From Burkholderiaceae bacterium (lineage in GTDB: Bacteria; Pseudomonadota; Gammaproteobacteria; Burkholderiales; Burkholderiaceae_C), in contig JACSRS010000200.1 in assembly GCA_014879655.1 (NCBI GenBank), forward strand, positions 17,253 through 81,252: 64,000 nt of DNA, written 5' to 3'. The position numbers were made by a program, and so were the translations under genes. Positions 17,615 through 25,578 of the stretch are shown in pieces; the stretch's first letter is position 1; each line of letters starts with the position of its first letter. The notes beneath the pieces were generated by a model that saw only the letters and a program-made list of their open reading frames with translations, was not told where the DNA came from and did not search any database.

Positions 17615-18994
17615 ATGAGTGCCGTTTCTCCCGATCTGCTGCGACGTTTTGATATTTCGGGGCCCCGCTACACCTCTTACCCCACGGCCGACCGCTTTGT
17701 CGAGGCTTTCGGTGCTGATGACTACGTCCGGGCGCTGGAGCATCGGCGCAGCGGCGCTGCGATGGCGCAGCCGCTGTCGCTTTACGTGCACCTGCCATTC
17801 TGCGAGTCGTTGTGCTACTACTGCGCCTGCAACAAGATCATCACCCGGCACCACGATCGCGCGGCCGAATACCTGCGCTACCTGGGACGTGAGGTCGACC
17901 TGCACGTGGCGCATGCCGGTATCGGGCAGTCCGTTTCGCAGTTGCACCTGGGTGGCGGCACGCCCACCTTCCTCAGCGACGACGAACTGACCGACCTGAT
18001 GACCATGCTCAAGCGCAGCTTCACGCTGGCGCCGGGCGGAGAGTATTCGATCGAAGTCGATCCGCGCACGGTTGATGCCAAGCGCCTGGAGTCGCTGGCG
18101 CGGCTCGGGTTCAACAGGCTGAGCTTCGGCGTGCAGGATTTTGACCCGGCGGTGCAGAAGGCGGTGCACCGCATCCAGCCGGCGCAGCAGGTGTTTGAAC
18201 TGGTGGCTTCGGCGCGCGCCATTGGCTTTGATTCGATCAATGTCGACCTGATCTACGGCCTGCCGCGGCAGACGCCTGAATCGTTCGACCGCACGCTGGC
18301 GCAGGTGGTCGATCTGCGCCCGGATCGCATCGCGCTGTACGCCTACGCCCACCTGCCCGAACGCTTCAAGCCGCAGCGGCGCATCATCAGCGTCGAACTG
18401 CCGGGCGGCGCCTCCAAGATTTCGATGCTGTCGCGTTCGCTCGATACCTTCATCGACGCGGGGTACGTGTATGTCGGCATGGATCACTTTGCGCTGCCCA
18501 ATGACGCGCTCGCAGTGGCCAAACGGCAAGGGCGGCTGCACCGCAACTTCCAAGGCTACAGCACGCAGCCCGATTGCGACCTGATCGCGCTGGGCGTCTC
18601 GGCGATCGGGCGAGTCGGTGCGACCTACAGCCAGAACGCGAAGACGCTGGAGGAATACTACGACCTGCTCAACCAGGGGCGCCTGCCAGTGGTGCGCGGC
18701 CTGGCCGTCAACCGCGACGACCTGGTTCGCCGGGCCGTCATCATGGCGCTGATGTGCCAGGGCGAAGTCCAGTTTGAAGCCATCGAACTGGCGCACCTGA
18801 TCGATTTCAGGAGCTATTTCGCAGCCGAACTGGTAGCGCTGGGTGAACTGCAGGCGCAGGGACTGGTTCAGGTCGAGGACAGCCAGATTCAGGTCACGGC
18901 CGATGGCTGGTTTTTTGTGCGGGCGATCGCCATGGTGTTCGACCGCTACCTGCAGGCTGACCGTACGCGCGCAAAATTCTCCAAGATCATTTAA
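17615..18994 (+). CDS. hemN: oxygen-independent coproporphyrinogen III oxidase
   Basis: A 459-residue radical SAM enzyme. The cluster motif is CESLCYYC with the further Cys of the HemN signature (HLPFCESLCYYCACN). LHLGGGTPTFL and GVQDFDPAVQKAVHRIQP are also present, and the C-terminal HemN domain follows. It decarboxylates coproporphyrinogen III without oxygen, providing heme for the cbb3 oxidase when oxygen is scarce. AAGGA precedes the ATG. The presence of the extra Cys and the full C-terminal domain distinguishes it from HemW. Confidence 0.96.
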   Translation: MSAVSPDLLRRFDISGPRYTSYPTADRFVEAFGADDYVRALEHRRSGAAMAQPLSLYVHLPFCESLCYYCACNKIITRHHDRAAEYLRYLGREVDLHVAHAGIGQSVSQLHLGGGTPTFLSDDELTDLMTMLKRSFTLAPGGEYSIEVDPRTVDAKRLESLARLGFNRLSFGVQDFDPAVQKAVHRIQPAQQVFELVASARAIGFDSINVDLIYGLPRQTPESFDRTLAQVVDLRPDRIALYAYAHLPERFKPQRRIISVELPGGASKISMLSRSLDTFIDAGYVYVGMDHFALPNDALAVAKRQGRLHRNFQGYSTQPDCDLIALGVSAIGRVGATYSQNAKTLEEYYDLLNQGRLPVVRGLAVNRDDLVRRAVIMALMCQGEVQFEAIELAHLIDFRSYFAAELVALGELQAQGLVQVEDSQIQVTADGWFFVRAIAMVFDRYLQADRTRAKFSKII

Positions 18995-19003
18995 AACCGG
19001 GGC

Positions 19004-19684
19004 ATGCAGACTTCCCTGGCCTTGACGGCCTTGCTCATGGGTCTGGCCGGTGGGCCGCATTGCATTGCCATGTGCGGCGCCGCCTGTGCCGGCATCGGCA
19101 AGGCCGCCGGTGATCACGGCGCCCGTGCAATCTGGCTGTTTCAGGCCGGGCGCCTGGCGGGCTATGCGACGCTGGGGGCGCTGGCTGCCGCTTCGATGCA
19201 GGGCCTGGGCTGGCTGACCGTTCAAACGGCGGCGATCCGGCCGGTCTGGACGCTTTTCCACGTGGCGGCGGTGGTGCTGGGCCTGACGCTGCTGCTCCTC
19301 GCGCGCCAGCCGGTCTGGCTGGACACCGGCGCGCGTCGCGTCTGGTCCAAGGTCCGTGCGCTGAATGCTTCCTGGGGGGCCGGCGCGCCGCTGGCGATCG
19401 GGTCGCTGTGGGCCTTGATGCCCTGCGGTCTGCTGTACTCGGCGGTGATGGTGGCGGCGCTCAGCGGTAGCGTGGCCAATGGCGCCATGACGATGGCACT
19501 TTTTGCCGCCGGCAGCAGTGTCTCGCTGCTGGCAGGGCCGTGGCTGCTGCTGCGGCTCGGCGCGGACGCAACCGGCACCTGGGGCATGCGCCTGGCCGGG
19601 CTGGCGCTGGCTGTTACCTCAGGCTGGGGATTGTGGATGGGTCTGGCGCACGACGCGGCGCCGTGGTGCGTGACGCCGGGCTGA
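19004..19684 (+). CDS. TauE/SafE-like membrane protein of the cbb3 assembly type (COG2836-like)
   Basis: A 226-residue polytopic protein. Its start LMGLAGGPHCIAMCGAACAG has the His-Cys/Met-Cys motif seen in the UreH/COG2836 group, and MPCGLLYSAVMVAAL recurs in the second half. It follows hemN by 9 bp. Proteins of this group often travel with cbb3 assembly genes and are thought to move metal or sulfur compounds; the actual substrate is unknown. It differs from the ordinary TauE exporter encoded next door on the opposite strand, with which it is convergent. Confidence 0.85.
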   Translation: MQTSLALTALLMGLAGGPHCIAMCGAACAGIGKAAGDHGARAIWLFQAGRLAGYATLGALAAASMQGLGWLTVQTAAIRPVWTLFHVAAVVLGLTLLLLARQPVWLDTGARRVWSKVRALNASWGAGAPLAIGSLWALMPCGLLYSAVMVAALSGSVANGAMTMALFAAGSSVSLLAGPWLLLRLGADATGTWGMRLAGLALAVTSGWGLWMGLAHDAAPWCVTPG

Positions 19685-19704
19685 GCGCCCGTTCCAGGTC
19701 GCGT

Positions 19705-20520
19705 TCAGGCCATCAGACCCTTGTACAGCATGTAGGCCGCCAGCAGGTAAAGAATGCTCGCAAACACCCGCTTGAGCTGCTTCACCGGCAATTTGTGCGC
19801 GGCGCGGGCGCCGAGCGGTGCCGTGATCACGCTGCAGGTGGCAATCACGGCCAGCGCGGGCAGCCAGATGTAGCCGAATGACATCGGTGGCAGGTTCTGC
19901 ACACCCTGGCCGCTGAAAATATAGCCGGTCACATTCGCCAGCGCGATCGGAAAGCCCAGCGCCGCCGACGTGGCCACCGCATTGTGGATGGCGACGTTGC
20001 ACCAGGTCATGAAGGGCACGCTGATGAAGCCGCCGCCCGCGCCCACCAGTCCGGAAAGAAAGCCGATGAGGCCGCCCGCGCCCAGCAGCCCGGCGGTGCC
20101 GGGTACCTGACGCGTTGGCGCAGGCTTTTTGTCCAGAAACATCTGCGTGGCCGAGAAACCGACGAACCCGGCAAACACCAGGGCCAGCCAGCTGCCCTTG
20201 AGCAGGGCAAAAACCCCCAGGCTGGCCAAGGCGCCGCCGAGCACGATGCCGGGCGCGAGCTTTTTCACCAGATCCCAGCGCACCGCGCCGCGCTTGTGGT
20301 GCGCGCGCACGCTGGAGACCGAGGTGAACAGGATGGTGGCCATCGAGGTGGCAATCGCCATCTTGATCGCCAGGTCGGGTGAAACGCCTCGTCCGGAGAG
20401 GATGATGGTGATGAACGGCACCATCATCATGCCGCCACCGATGCCCAGCAGACCGGCCAGGAAGCCTGTGGTCAGGCCCAGCAGCGCAAGTTCGAGGATC
20501 AGCGATATTTCAAAGGGCAT
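19705..20520 (-). CDS. TauE/SafE family sulfite/organosulfur exporter-type permease
   Basis: A 271-residue membrane protein with an internal duplication typical of TauE/SafE. The two repeated glycine-rich loops are FLAGLLGIGGGMMMVPF near the N-terminus and FLSGLVGAGGGFISVPF in the middle. About eight helices are expected. Substrates of the family are sulfite, sulfoacetate or related anions; nothing here identifies which. It lies downstream of the 6S RNA gene on the same strand but behind a terminator. Confidence 0.9.
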   Translation of the reverse strand: MPFEISLILELALLGLTTGFLAGLLGIGGGMMMVPFITIILSGRGVSPDLAIKMAIATSMATILFTSVSSVRAHHKRGAVRWDLVKKLAPGIVLGGALASLGVFALLKGSWLALVFAGFVGFSATQMFLDKKPAPTRQVPGTAGLLGAGGLIGFLSGLVGAGGGFISVPFMTWCNVAIHNAVATSAALGFPIALANVTGYIFSGQGVQNLPPMSFGYIWLPALAVIATCSVITAPLGARAAHKLPVKQLKRVFASILYLLAAYMLYKGLMA

Positions 20521-20535
20521 GGTCAGCGGCGCCGC

Positions 20536-20569
20536 AAAAAAGGCAATCGCCAGCCAAAGGGCTGGCGAT
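20536..20569 (-). terminator. intrinsic terminator of 6S RNA
   Basis: On the minus strand ATCGCCAGCC-CTTT-GGCTGGCGAT forms a perfect 10-bp stem followed by TGCCTTTTTT. It follows the proposed 3' end of 6S RNA and separates it from the TauE gene. Confidence 0.88.
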
Positions 20570-20575
20570 CAGAAG

Positions 20576-20752
20576 GGGTGTCTGCGAATGCCACCGGACC
20601 GGCATCCTGAACCGGGGTTCAGGTGGGCGAGGGCAACCTGACGTTGGGTTCATCTGACGCGAGATGATCACGCTCACCAGGTGATGTACCAAGCCCGGGC
20701 TCTAAGAGCATTGGTTCAAGGAAATATAAAGCCCAGCATGCATCGCAGACGG
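20576..20752 (-). ncRNA. ssrS: 6S RNA
   Basis: The space downstream of zapA, where 6S RNA usually lies, holds a roughly 175-nt RNA-like sequence. A closing stem forms between GTCTGCGATGC (20750-20740) and GCATTCGCAGAC (20591-20580). A 3'-side hairpin CCTGAAC-CCCG-GTTCAGG corresponds to the CCTTGAACC/GGTTCAAGG hairpin of E. coli 6S RNA, followed by GGTGGCATTCGCAGA as in the E. coli GGCGGCATCTCGGAGA end. The internal TGGTGAGCGTG also matches. A -10 box TACAAT at 20762-20757 fits a start near 20750. 6S RNA binds sigma-70 RNA polymerase in stationary phase. Ends are approximate. Confidence 0.87.
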
Positions 20753-20756
20753 GTTC

Positions 20757-20762
20757 ATTGTA
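20757..20762 (-). promoter_or_regulatory. -10 element for 6S RNA
   Basis: TACAAT on the minus strand, about 7 bases before the proposed 6S RNA 5' end; the -35 region is not near consensus. Confidence 0.6.
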
Positions 20763-20834
20763 GGCGCCTGACCGGCGACGAAGGGAGCGAACCGAAAAAA
20801 ACCCGGTTCCAACGGCGGACCGGTTGCCGGCCGG

Positions 20835-21164
20835 TCAGATCAGCTGACCGTCCTGCCCCAGCGCCTGGTCCAGCCGCTCGATCAATGTCGTCAGACGTTC
20901 GTCCGAAGCCACTGCACTTGCGGCAGCTTCTGGCTGATCGCGACGGGCTTCGAGTTCGGTGAAGCTACGGTCGGCCAGTTCAAACGCCAGGTTCAGCGCG
21001 GCCAGCACCGCGATGCGGTCGCGTGCCCGAATCTTGCCGCCGTCGCGAATCTTGCACATGGCGGTGTCAACCCGTTCCACGGCTTCCAGCAGGCGCGATT
21101 CACCGCCTTCGGGGCAACCCAGCAGGTAGCCCTGACCCATGATCTGAACTTCCAGCTGCTTCAT
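20835..21164 (-). CDS. zapA: cell division protein ZapA
   Basis: A 109-residue protein with the ZapA start KQLEVQIMGQGYLLGCPEGG and the conserved RDRIAVLAALNLAFEL helix, followed by a coiled-coil C-terminal half. ZapA binds FtsZ and promotes bundling of Z-ring filaments. It overlaps the upstream small coiled-coil gene by four bases and precedes 6S RNA, the standard proteobacterial arrangement. Confidence 0.93.
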   Translation of the reverse strand: MKQLEVQIMGQGYLLGCPEGGESRLLEAVERVDTAMCKIRDGGKIRARDRIAVLAALNLAFELADRSFTELEARRDQPEAAASAVASDERLTTLIERLDQALGQDGQLI

Positions 21165-21391
21165 GACTGGGCCTTCGAAGGCGCGGTTTCGGTGATTTCC
21201 GGCAGGCGTTCGAGCAGGGCATCAACCCGCGCCCTGGCTGCGCTCAGCCGAGACTTGAGCGAGTCGCGCTCGTGCGTCAGCAAGTCCACCTGCTGCGCCA
21301 GCAACGCGTTGGTGCGCTGCAGTTCCTCGTAACGCAGCAGCAGGTGCTCGACGCGTTCGGCAATCTGATCGATCTGGGAGGAGTTCGACAT
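21161..21391 (-). CDS. small coiled-coil protein, ZapB-like (TIGR02449 type)
   Basis: A 76-residue protein beginning MSNSSQIDQIAERVEHLLLR and continuing as one long heptad-patterned helix (ELQRTNALLAQQVDLLTHER). The size and the gene pair with zapA fit the ZapB-like/TIGR02449 family. The open frame extends another 86 codons upstream, but that stretch overlaps the cobalamin riboswitch, so the ATG at 21391 is taken. It overlaps zapA by four bases (ATGA), indicating translational coupling. A role at the divisome is inferred. Confidence 0.85.
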   Translation of the reverse strand: MSNSSQIDQIAERVEHLLLRYEELQRTNALLAQQVDLLTHERDSLKSRLSAARARVDALLERLPEITETAPSKAQS

Positions 21392-21454
21392 GAGGGTGGG
21401 GTGCGGTTGGTCTGTCATTGTAGGGTTAGCGAAAGCAGCGTCATTACAATCGTC

Positions 21455-21668
21455 CATGTTGGTGCTCGCGGTGTGGTTCGCACGCCGCAGTTCAACGGGA
21501 AGCAGGAGGGAGACGCCCGCACGGGCCAACCTAACCTGCGCTGCCCCCGCAACGGTAAGTGGATGAACCGGCCTTGGCTGGTTCCGCTGTCGGCTCATCG
21601 CCACTGGTCGCACCTGCTGCGACCGGGAAGGCGCCGACAGTAATTCCAACAGCCCGGATACCGGCCAA
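21455..21668 (+). ncRNA. cobalamin (AdoCbl) riboswitch upstream of btuB
   Basis: Conserved elements appear in the correct order: AACGGGAAGC-like (21494-21503), the core GCTGCCCCCGCAACGGTAA (21539-21557), GCCACTG (21600-21606), GGGAAGGC (21625-21632), and the B12 box AGCCCGGATACCGGCC (21651-21666). It ends about 100 bp before the btuB ATG. A possible -10 (TACAAT, 21445-21450) precedes it. Binding of adenosylcobalamin should repress the uptake operon; a GC-rich hairpin downstream (CGCTGC/GCAGCG) may be part of the expression platform. Confidence 0.95.
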
Positions 21669-21765
21669 CAAGGCGCCGTCGCTGCTCCTGCAGCGGCGAT
21701 GGCATGACGTCCATGCGCTGGCGGGGAAGCCGGCGAGGACTTGCATCGATCCGGTTCCCGTCATC

Positions 21766-23622
21766 ATGAATCCTGTGTTTTTCCGACCGCGCCTCCAGGC
21801 GCTTGCGTGTGCGCTCGCCGCCACTTTCCCGGCCTTTGTGCTGGCCCAGGCGGCGCCGCAACTGCCCGAGATGGTGGTCACTGCCAACCGAACCGGCCAG
21901 TCGCTGACCGACGCGCTGCCGCACACCACGGTGATTGGCCGCGAAGCCATCGAACGCTCGCAGGCGGTTGATCTTGCGTCGCTGCTGGCCAATGAAGCGG
22001 GCTTTCAGTCAACCCAGAACGGTGGCCGCGGCACCGCCACCAGTCTCTTCCTGCGCGGCAGTGCGTCGACCGGGGTGCTGGTGATGATCGACGGCGTGCC
22101 GCTGACCAAGCAGGACGCCACCGGCACGGTGAGCCTGGAGCACATCATGCTCGACCAAATCGAACGCGTCGAGATCGTGCGCGGCAACGTGTCGGCCATC
22201 TACGGTAGCGGCGCCATCGGCGGCGTGATCCAGCTTTTCACGCGCAAGGGGCAGGGCGCGCCGGCCGGTTACGCGCAACTGGAAGCCGGCTCGTTCCACA
22301 GCGCGCGCGCCTCGGTCGGTTATGGCGGGCAGATTGGCGATACGCGATTTTCGCTGGGCATTGCCGGCCACACGACAAGGGGCATTTCGGCAATGAACAC
22401 CATTCAGTACCCGAACGAAAACCCCGACGCCGACGGCTACCGCAACCTCAACTACAACCTGTCGCTGTCGCAATTGCTGGCGCCGGGCCAGACGCTGGGC
22501 CTGCGCGCGCAGGGCGCGCAGGGCGATTTCGACACCGACGGCGGTGGCTACGGCACGCCCACCGATATCTACACGGGCGCCAGCAAGCTCGGGTCGGTTG
22601 CGCTGTTCAGCCACAACCAGATCACGCAGGACTGGCGCAGCGAGCTCACGCTGAGCCAGGGGCGCGAGCGCTCCACCTACAACGCCGATCAGACCAGCTG
22701 GCCCTACAACAGCCAGGCCACCACGCGCAACCGCACGCTGAACTGGACCAACGTCATCGGCTGGAGCGGCTGGCAACTGACCCTGGGTGGCGAGCGGCAA
22801 CTGCAGTCGATCGACACCTCCGACAGCACGGCCACCACGCTGAATGCGGATCGCGGCGTGACCTCGCTGTTCGCGGGCGCCGCCACCACCCGCGACGCCC
22901 ATTCGCTGCAGCTCAATGTGCGCTGGGACGACGCCAGCGGCCTGTCGCCCAAGACCACCGGCTATCTGGGCTACGGCTACCAGTTGAGCCCGGCCTGGAA
23001 AGCCATCGCATCGCTCTCGTCGGCGTTCAACCTGCCGCCGCTGGGCTACCTGTACGACCCGTTCTCGGGCAACCCGCAGCTGCAGCCCGAAACCGCTCGC
23101 TCGGCCGAACTGGGTCTGCAGTGGGCGCAGGGTCCGAACGTGGTGCGGGCCACCTACTTCAACACCCAAACCGACAATCTGATGCTGTATGACTTCAACA
23201 GCTACAGCTTCAGCAACGTGGCCCGGACCGCGAACCAGGGCCTGGAGGTCAGCGCCAGCGCGCAAGCCTGGGGCGCCAGCTGGCAGGCCAGCTTCACCGC
23301 GCAAAACCCGGTGAACGAGACCACCGGGCAATGGCTGGTGCGCCGTGCCCGGACGATGGCCTCGCTGGGTGTCAGCGTGCCCTGGGGTGACTGGCTGCTG
23401 GGCGCCAATGTCCGCTACACCGGCGAGCGGCCCGACACCGTCGGCCGCCCGATGCTGCCGGCGTATGCGGTGACCAACGTGACTGCCCGCTATGCGCTGC
23501 GGCCCGATGTGGCGCTGACCGCCCGCGTCGACAACCTGTTCGACCGCAGCTACCAGACCGCCTGGGGTTACAACCAGCCCGGCATCGGTGCCTACATCGG
23601 CATTGTCTGGTCGCAGAAATAA
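21766..23622 (+). CDS. btuB: TonB-dependent vitamin B12 outer-membrane receptor
   Basis: A 618-residue outer-membrane transporter. A signal peptide (to about residue 26, FVLAQAA) is followed by a TonB box-like PEMVVTANR, then the plug domain (LRGSASTGVLVMIDGVPLT, IERVEIVRGNVSAIYGSGAIGGVI) and a 22-strand type barrel ending in YIGIVWSQK with a terminal aromatic-x pattern. The ATG at 21766 is used because upstream codons belong to the riboswitch. It imports cobalamin to the periplasm using TonB energy. First gene of the B12 operon. Confidence 0.95.
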   Translation: MNPVFFRPRLQALACALAATFPAFVLAQAAPQLPEMVVTANRTGQSLTDALPHTTVIGREAIERSQAVDLASLLANEAGFQSTQNGGRGTATSLFLRGSASTGVLVMIDGVPLTKQDATGTVSLEHIMLDQIERVEIVRGNVSAIYGSGAIGGVIQLFTRKGQGAPAGYAQLEAGSFHSARASVGYGGQIGDTRFSLGIAGHTTRGISAMNTIQYPNENPDADGYRNLNYNLSLSQLLAPGQTLGLRAQGAQGDFDTDGGGYGTPTDIYTGASKLGSVALFSHNQITQDWRSELTLSQGRERSTYNADQTSWPYNSQATTRNRTLNWTNVIGWSGWQLTLGGERQLQSIDTSDSTATTLNADRGVTSLFAGAATTRDAHSLQLNVRWDDASGLSPKTTGYLGYGYQLSPAWKAIASLSSAFNLPPLGYLYDPFSGNPQLQPETARSAELGLQWAQGPNVVRATYFNTQTDNLMLYDFNSYSFSNVARTANQGLEVSASAQAWGASWQASFTAQNPVNETTGQWLVRRARTMASLGVSVPWGDWLLGANVRYTGERPDTVGRPMLPAYAVTNVTARYALRPDVALTARVDNLFDRSYQTAWGYNQPGIGAYIGIVWSQK

Positions 23623-23648
23623 TGGACATCCGTTTCTGAGAACTGTCC

Positions 23649-24482
23649 ATGCCCGCTGAAGCCGCTTCAACCACCGTGACGCCCACCCCGGGACCGCAGC
23701 GCATCGTCTGCCTGACCGAGGAGACGACCGAGTGGCTGTACCTGCTGGGCGAGCAAGCGCGCATCGTCGGCATTTCGGGCTACACGGTGCGCCCGAGGCG
23801 GGCGCGGGACGAAAAACCCCGGGTCAGCGCCTTCACCAGCGCAAAGATCGACAAGATCCTCGCGCTGGCGCCCGACTGCGTGTTCGGCTTTTCCGACCTG
23901 CAGGCCGACATTGCGGCGGCGCTGATCCGCCACGGCGTGCAGGTCACGGTGTTCAACCAGCGCAGCGTGGAACAGATTTTCTCGGTGCTGTACCAGATCG
24001 CGGCGATGGTGGGCCAGGCAGAGCAGGGCGTGGCGCTGCTGGGCCGGTGGCGCGCCGACCTGGCCGCCATGCAAGCCGCAGCGGCCCGGCTGCCCCGGCG
24101 CCCGCGCGTCTATTTCGAGGAGTGGGACGAACCGCCGATCAGCGCGATTCGCTGGGTGTCGGAACTGGTTCGCATCGCGGGCGGCGACGACTGCTTCCCC
24201 GAACTCGCCGCCGAGCCGATGGGCAAGAACCGCATCATTGCCGACAGCGGCGAGATCATCCGCCGCAACCCGGACATCGTCATCGGCTCCTGGTGCGGAA
24301 AGAAATTTCGTGCGGAGAAGGTCGCGGCGCGGCCCGGATGGGGCGCGGTCAATGCCGTGCGCGACGGCCAGCTGTTCGAGATCAAGTCTGCCGACATCCT
24401 GCAGCCCGGCCCGGCCGCGCTGACCGACGGCGTGGCGCAGCTGCACCGCATCGTGCAGGACTGGAGCGCGCGCCATGGCTGA
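23649..24482 (+). CDS. cobalamin-binding-type periplasmic-fold protein without signal peptide
   Basis: A 277-residue protein of the helical-backbone metal receptor/BtuF fold (PQRIVCLTEETTEWLYLLGE, then RVSAFTSAKIDKILALAPD, and GRPGW-like RPGWGAVNAVRDGQLFEI near the end). Unlike the next gene it has no signal peptide or lipobox at its N-terminus, only an Ala/Thr/Pro-rich leader, so it may stay in the cytoplasm or its start may be misjudged. It lies 26 bp after btuB and overlaps the following gene by 8 bp. A role in cobalamin or corrinoid handling is inferred. Confidence 0.8.
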   Translation: MPAEAASTTVTPTPGPQRIVCLTEETTEWLYLLGEQARIVGISGYTVRPRRARDEKPRVSAFTSAKIDKILALAPDCVFGFSDLQADIAAALIRHGVQVTVFNQRSVEQIFSVLYQIAAMVGQAEQGVALLGRWRADLAAMQAAAARLPRRPRVYFEEWDEPPISAIRWVSELVRIAGGDDCFPELAAEPMGKNRIIADSGEIIRRNPDIVIGSWCGKKFRAEKVAARPGWGAVNAVRDGQLFEIKSADILQPGPAALTDGVAQLHRIVQDWSARHG

Positions 24483-25578
24483 AATCCGGCGGGACCCCCT
24501 GATCGCTTTCAGGGGGAAAAATGAACAAAAATGGCAGGTAGCCAGCGTCATATGGTCAGTTTCAGCTATTGTTTCAGGATTGATCGGCTGCGCTGAAGAC
24601 ACCCGGCGGCACCGGGCCGGGCGTCTGGCCTGCACCGGCGGCTGGCTGGCCGGGCTGGCGGCCGCGCTGCTGGCGCTGCCGGCAGCGGCGCTGCAGCTTC
24701 GCGACGACCGCGGCGTCACCGTCAATCTGCCGGCGCCGCCCGCGCGCATCGTCAGTTTGCTGCCGTCGCTGGCCGAAACCGTCTGCGAGCTGGGCCAGTG
24801 CCAGCGCCTGGTCGGGGTGGACCGCTATGCCAACTGGCCGGCCAGGGTGCGCAAGCTGCCACGGGTGGGCGGCGGGCTGGACCCGGACATCGAAGCCGTG
24901 CTGGCGCTCAAGCCCGACGTGGTACTGCTGGCTACATCCAGCCGGGCAGCAGCGCGGCTGGAGTCGCTGGGCGTCAAGGTGATTGCGCTGGAGCCCAAGA
25001 GCCATGCCGATGTGCGCCGCGTGCTGGTGCAGGTGGCGCGCGTACTGGGTCTGTCCGATGCGGAAGGCGATCGGGTCTGGCGGCAGATCGATGCCGGCCT
25101 CGCCGAAGCGGCGGCGTCGGTGCCGCTGGCCGGCCGTGGCGCCCGTGTGTATTTCGAGGTCAGCAGCGGCCCTTACGCGGCGGGCGAGTCGTCGTTCATC
25201 GGCGAGACGCTGACGCGGCTGGGCGCGCACAACATCGTGCCGGCGTCGGCCGGCGCCTTCCCCAAACTGAACCCCGAATTTGTCGTGCAGGCCGACCCGG
25301 ACCTGATCATGATCGGCGACGAGAACTTCACCACGCTGGCCGGTCGGCCCGGCTGGGCCGGCATGCGAGCGGTGAAGAGCGGACGGGTCTGCGTGTTCAC
25401 GCCCGAGCAGGCCGACACCGTGGTGCGCGCCGGACCGCGCCTCGTCGCCGGTGCGCGCCTGGTGGCGGACTGTCTGGCCACGCTGGAGCGTCCGGGCCCG
25501 AAAAAGGGCGTGTCCAAAACCGAGCCACGGACAGCCGGCGCCCCGGTCGGCGCACCCGTGAGTGGGGTGGTGCAGTGA
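24475..25578 (+). CDS. btuF: vitamin B12 ABC transporter substrate-binding protein (BtuF-like)
   Basis: A second helical-backbone receptor. The hydrophobic signal segment WLAGLAAALLALPAAA lies at residues 57-72 of the open frame, followed by the mature protein: RIVSLLPSLAETVCELG, VGVDRYANWP, VGGGLDPDIEAVLALKPDVV and GRPGWAGMRAVKSGRV. These match BtuF. Residues about 18-35 are encoded by a copy of the interspersed repeat (24527-24579), so the true start is probably downstream of it; none has a clear ribosome site. Its stop overlaps the btuC start (TGATG). It delivers B12 to BtuCD. Confidence 0.88.
   Translation: MAEIRRDPLIAFRGKNEQKWQVASVIWSVSAIVSGLIGCAEDTRRHRAGRLACTGGWLAGLAAALLALPAAALQLRDDRGVTVNLPAPPARIVSLLPSLAETVCELGQCQRLVGVDRYANWPARVRKLPRVGGGLDPDIEAVLALKPDVVLLATSSRAAARLESLGVKVIALEPKSHADVRRVLVQVARVLGLSDAEGDRVWRQIDAGLAEAAASVPLAGRGARVYFEVSSGPYAAGESSFIGETLTRLGAHNIVPASAGAFPKLNPEFVVQADPDLIMIGDENFTTLAGRPGWAGMRAVKSGRVCVFTPEQADTVVRAGPRLVAGARLVADCLATLERPGPKKGVSKTEPRTAGAPVGAPVSGVVQ
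24527..24579 (+). repeat. 52-bp interspersed repeat, copy 2
   Basis: Contains AAAATGGCAGGTAG, CCAGCGTCATATGGTCAG and TTTCAGCTATTG in the family order. It falls inside the apparent 5' coding part of the btuF-like gene. Confidence 0.8.

Noticed and set aside
17453..19261. Long minus-strand frame opposite hemN
   Set aside because: The plus strand carries a complete HemN with its radical SAM motif; shadow frame.
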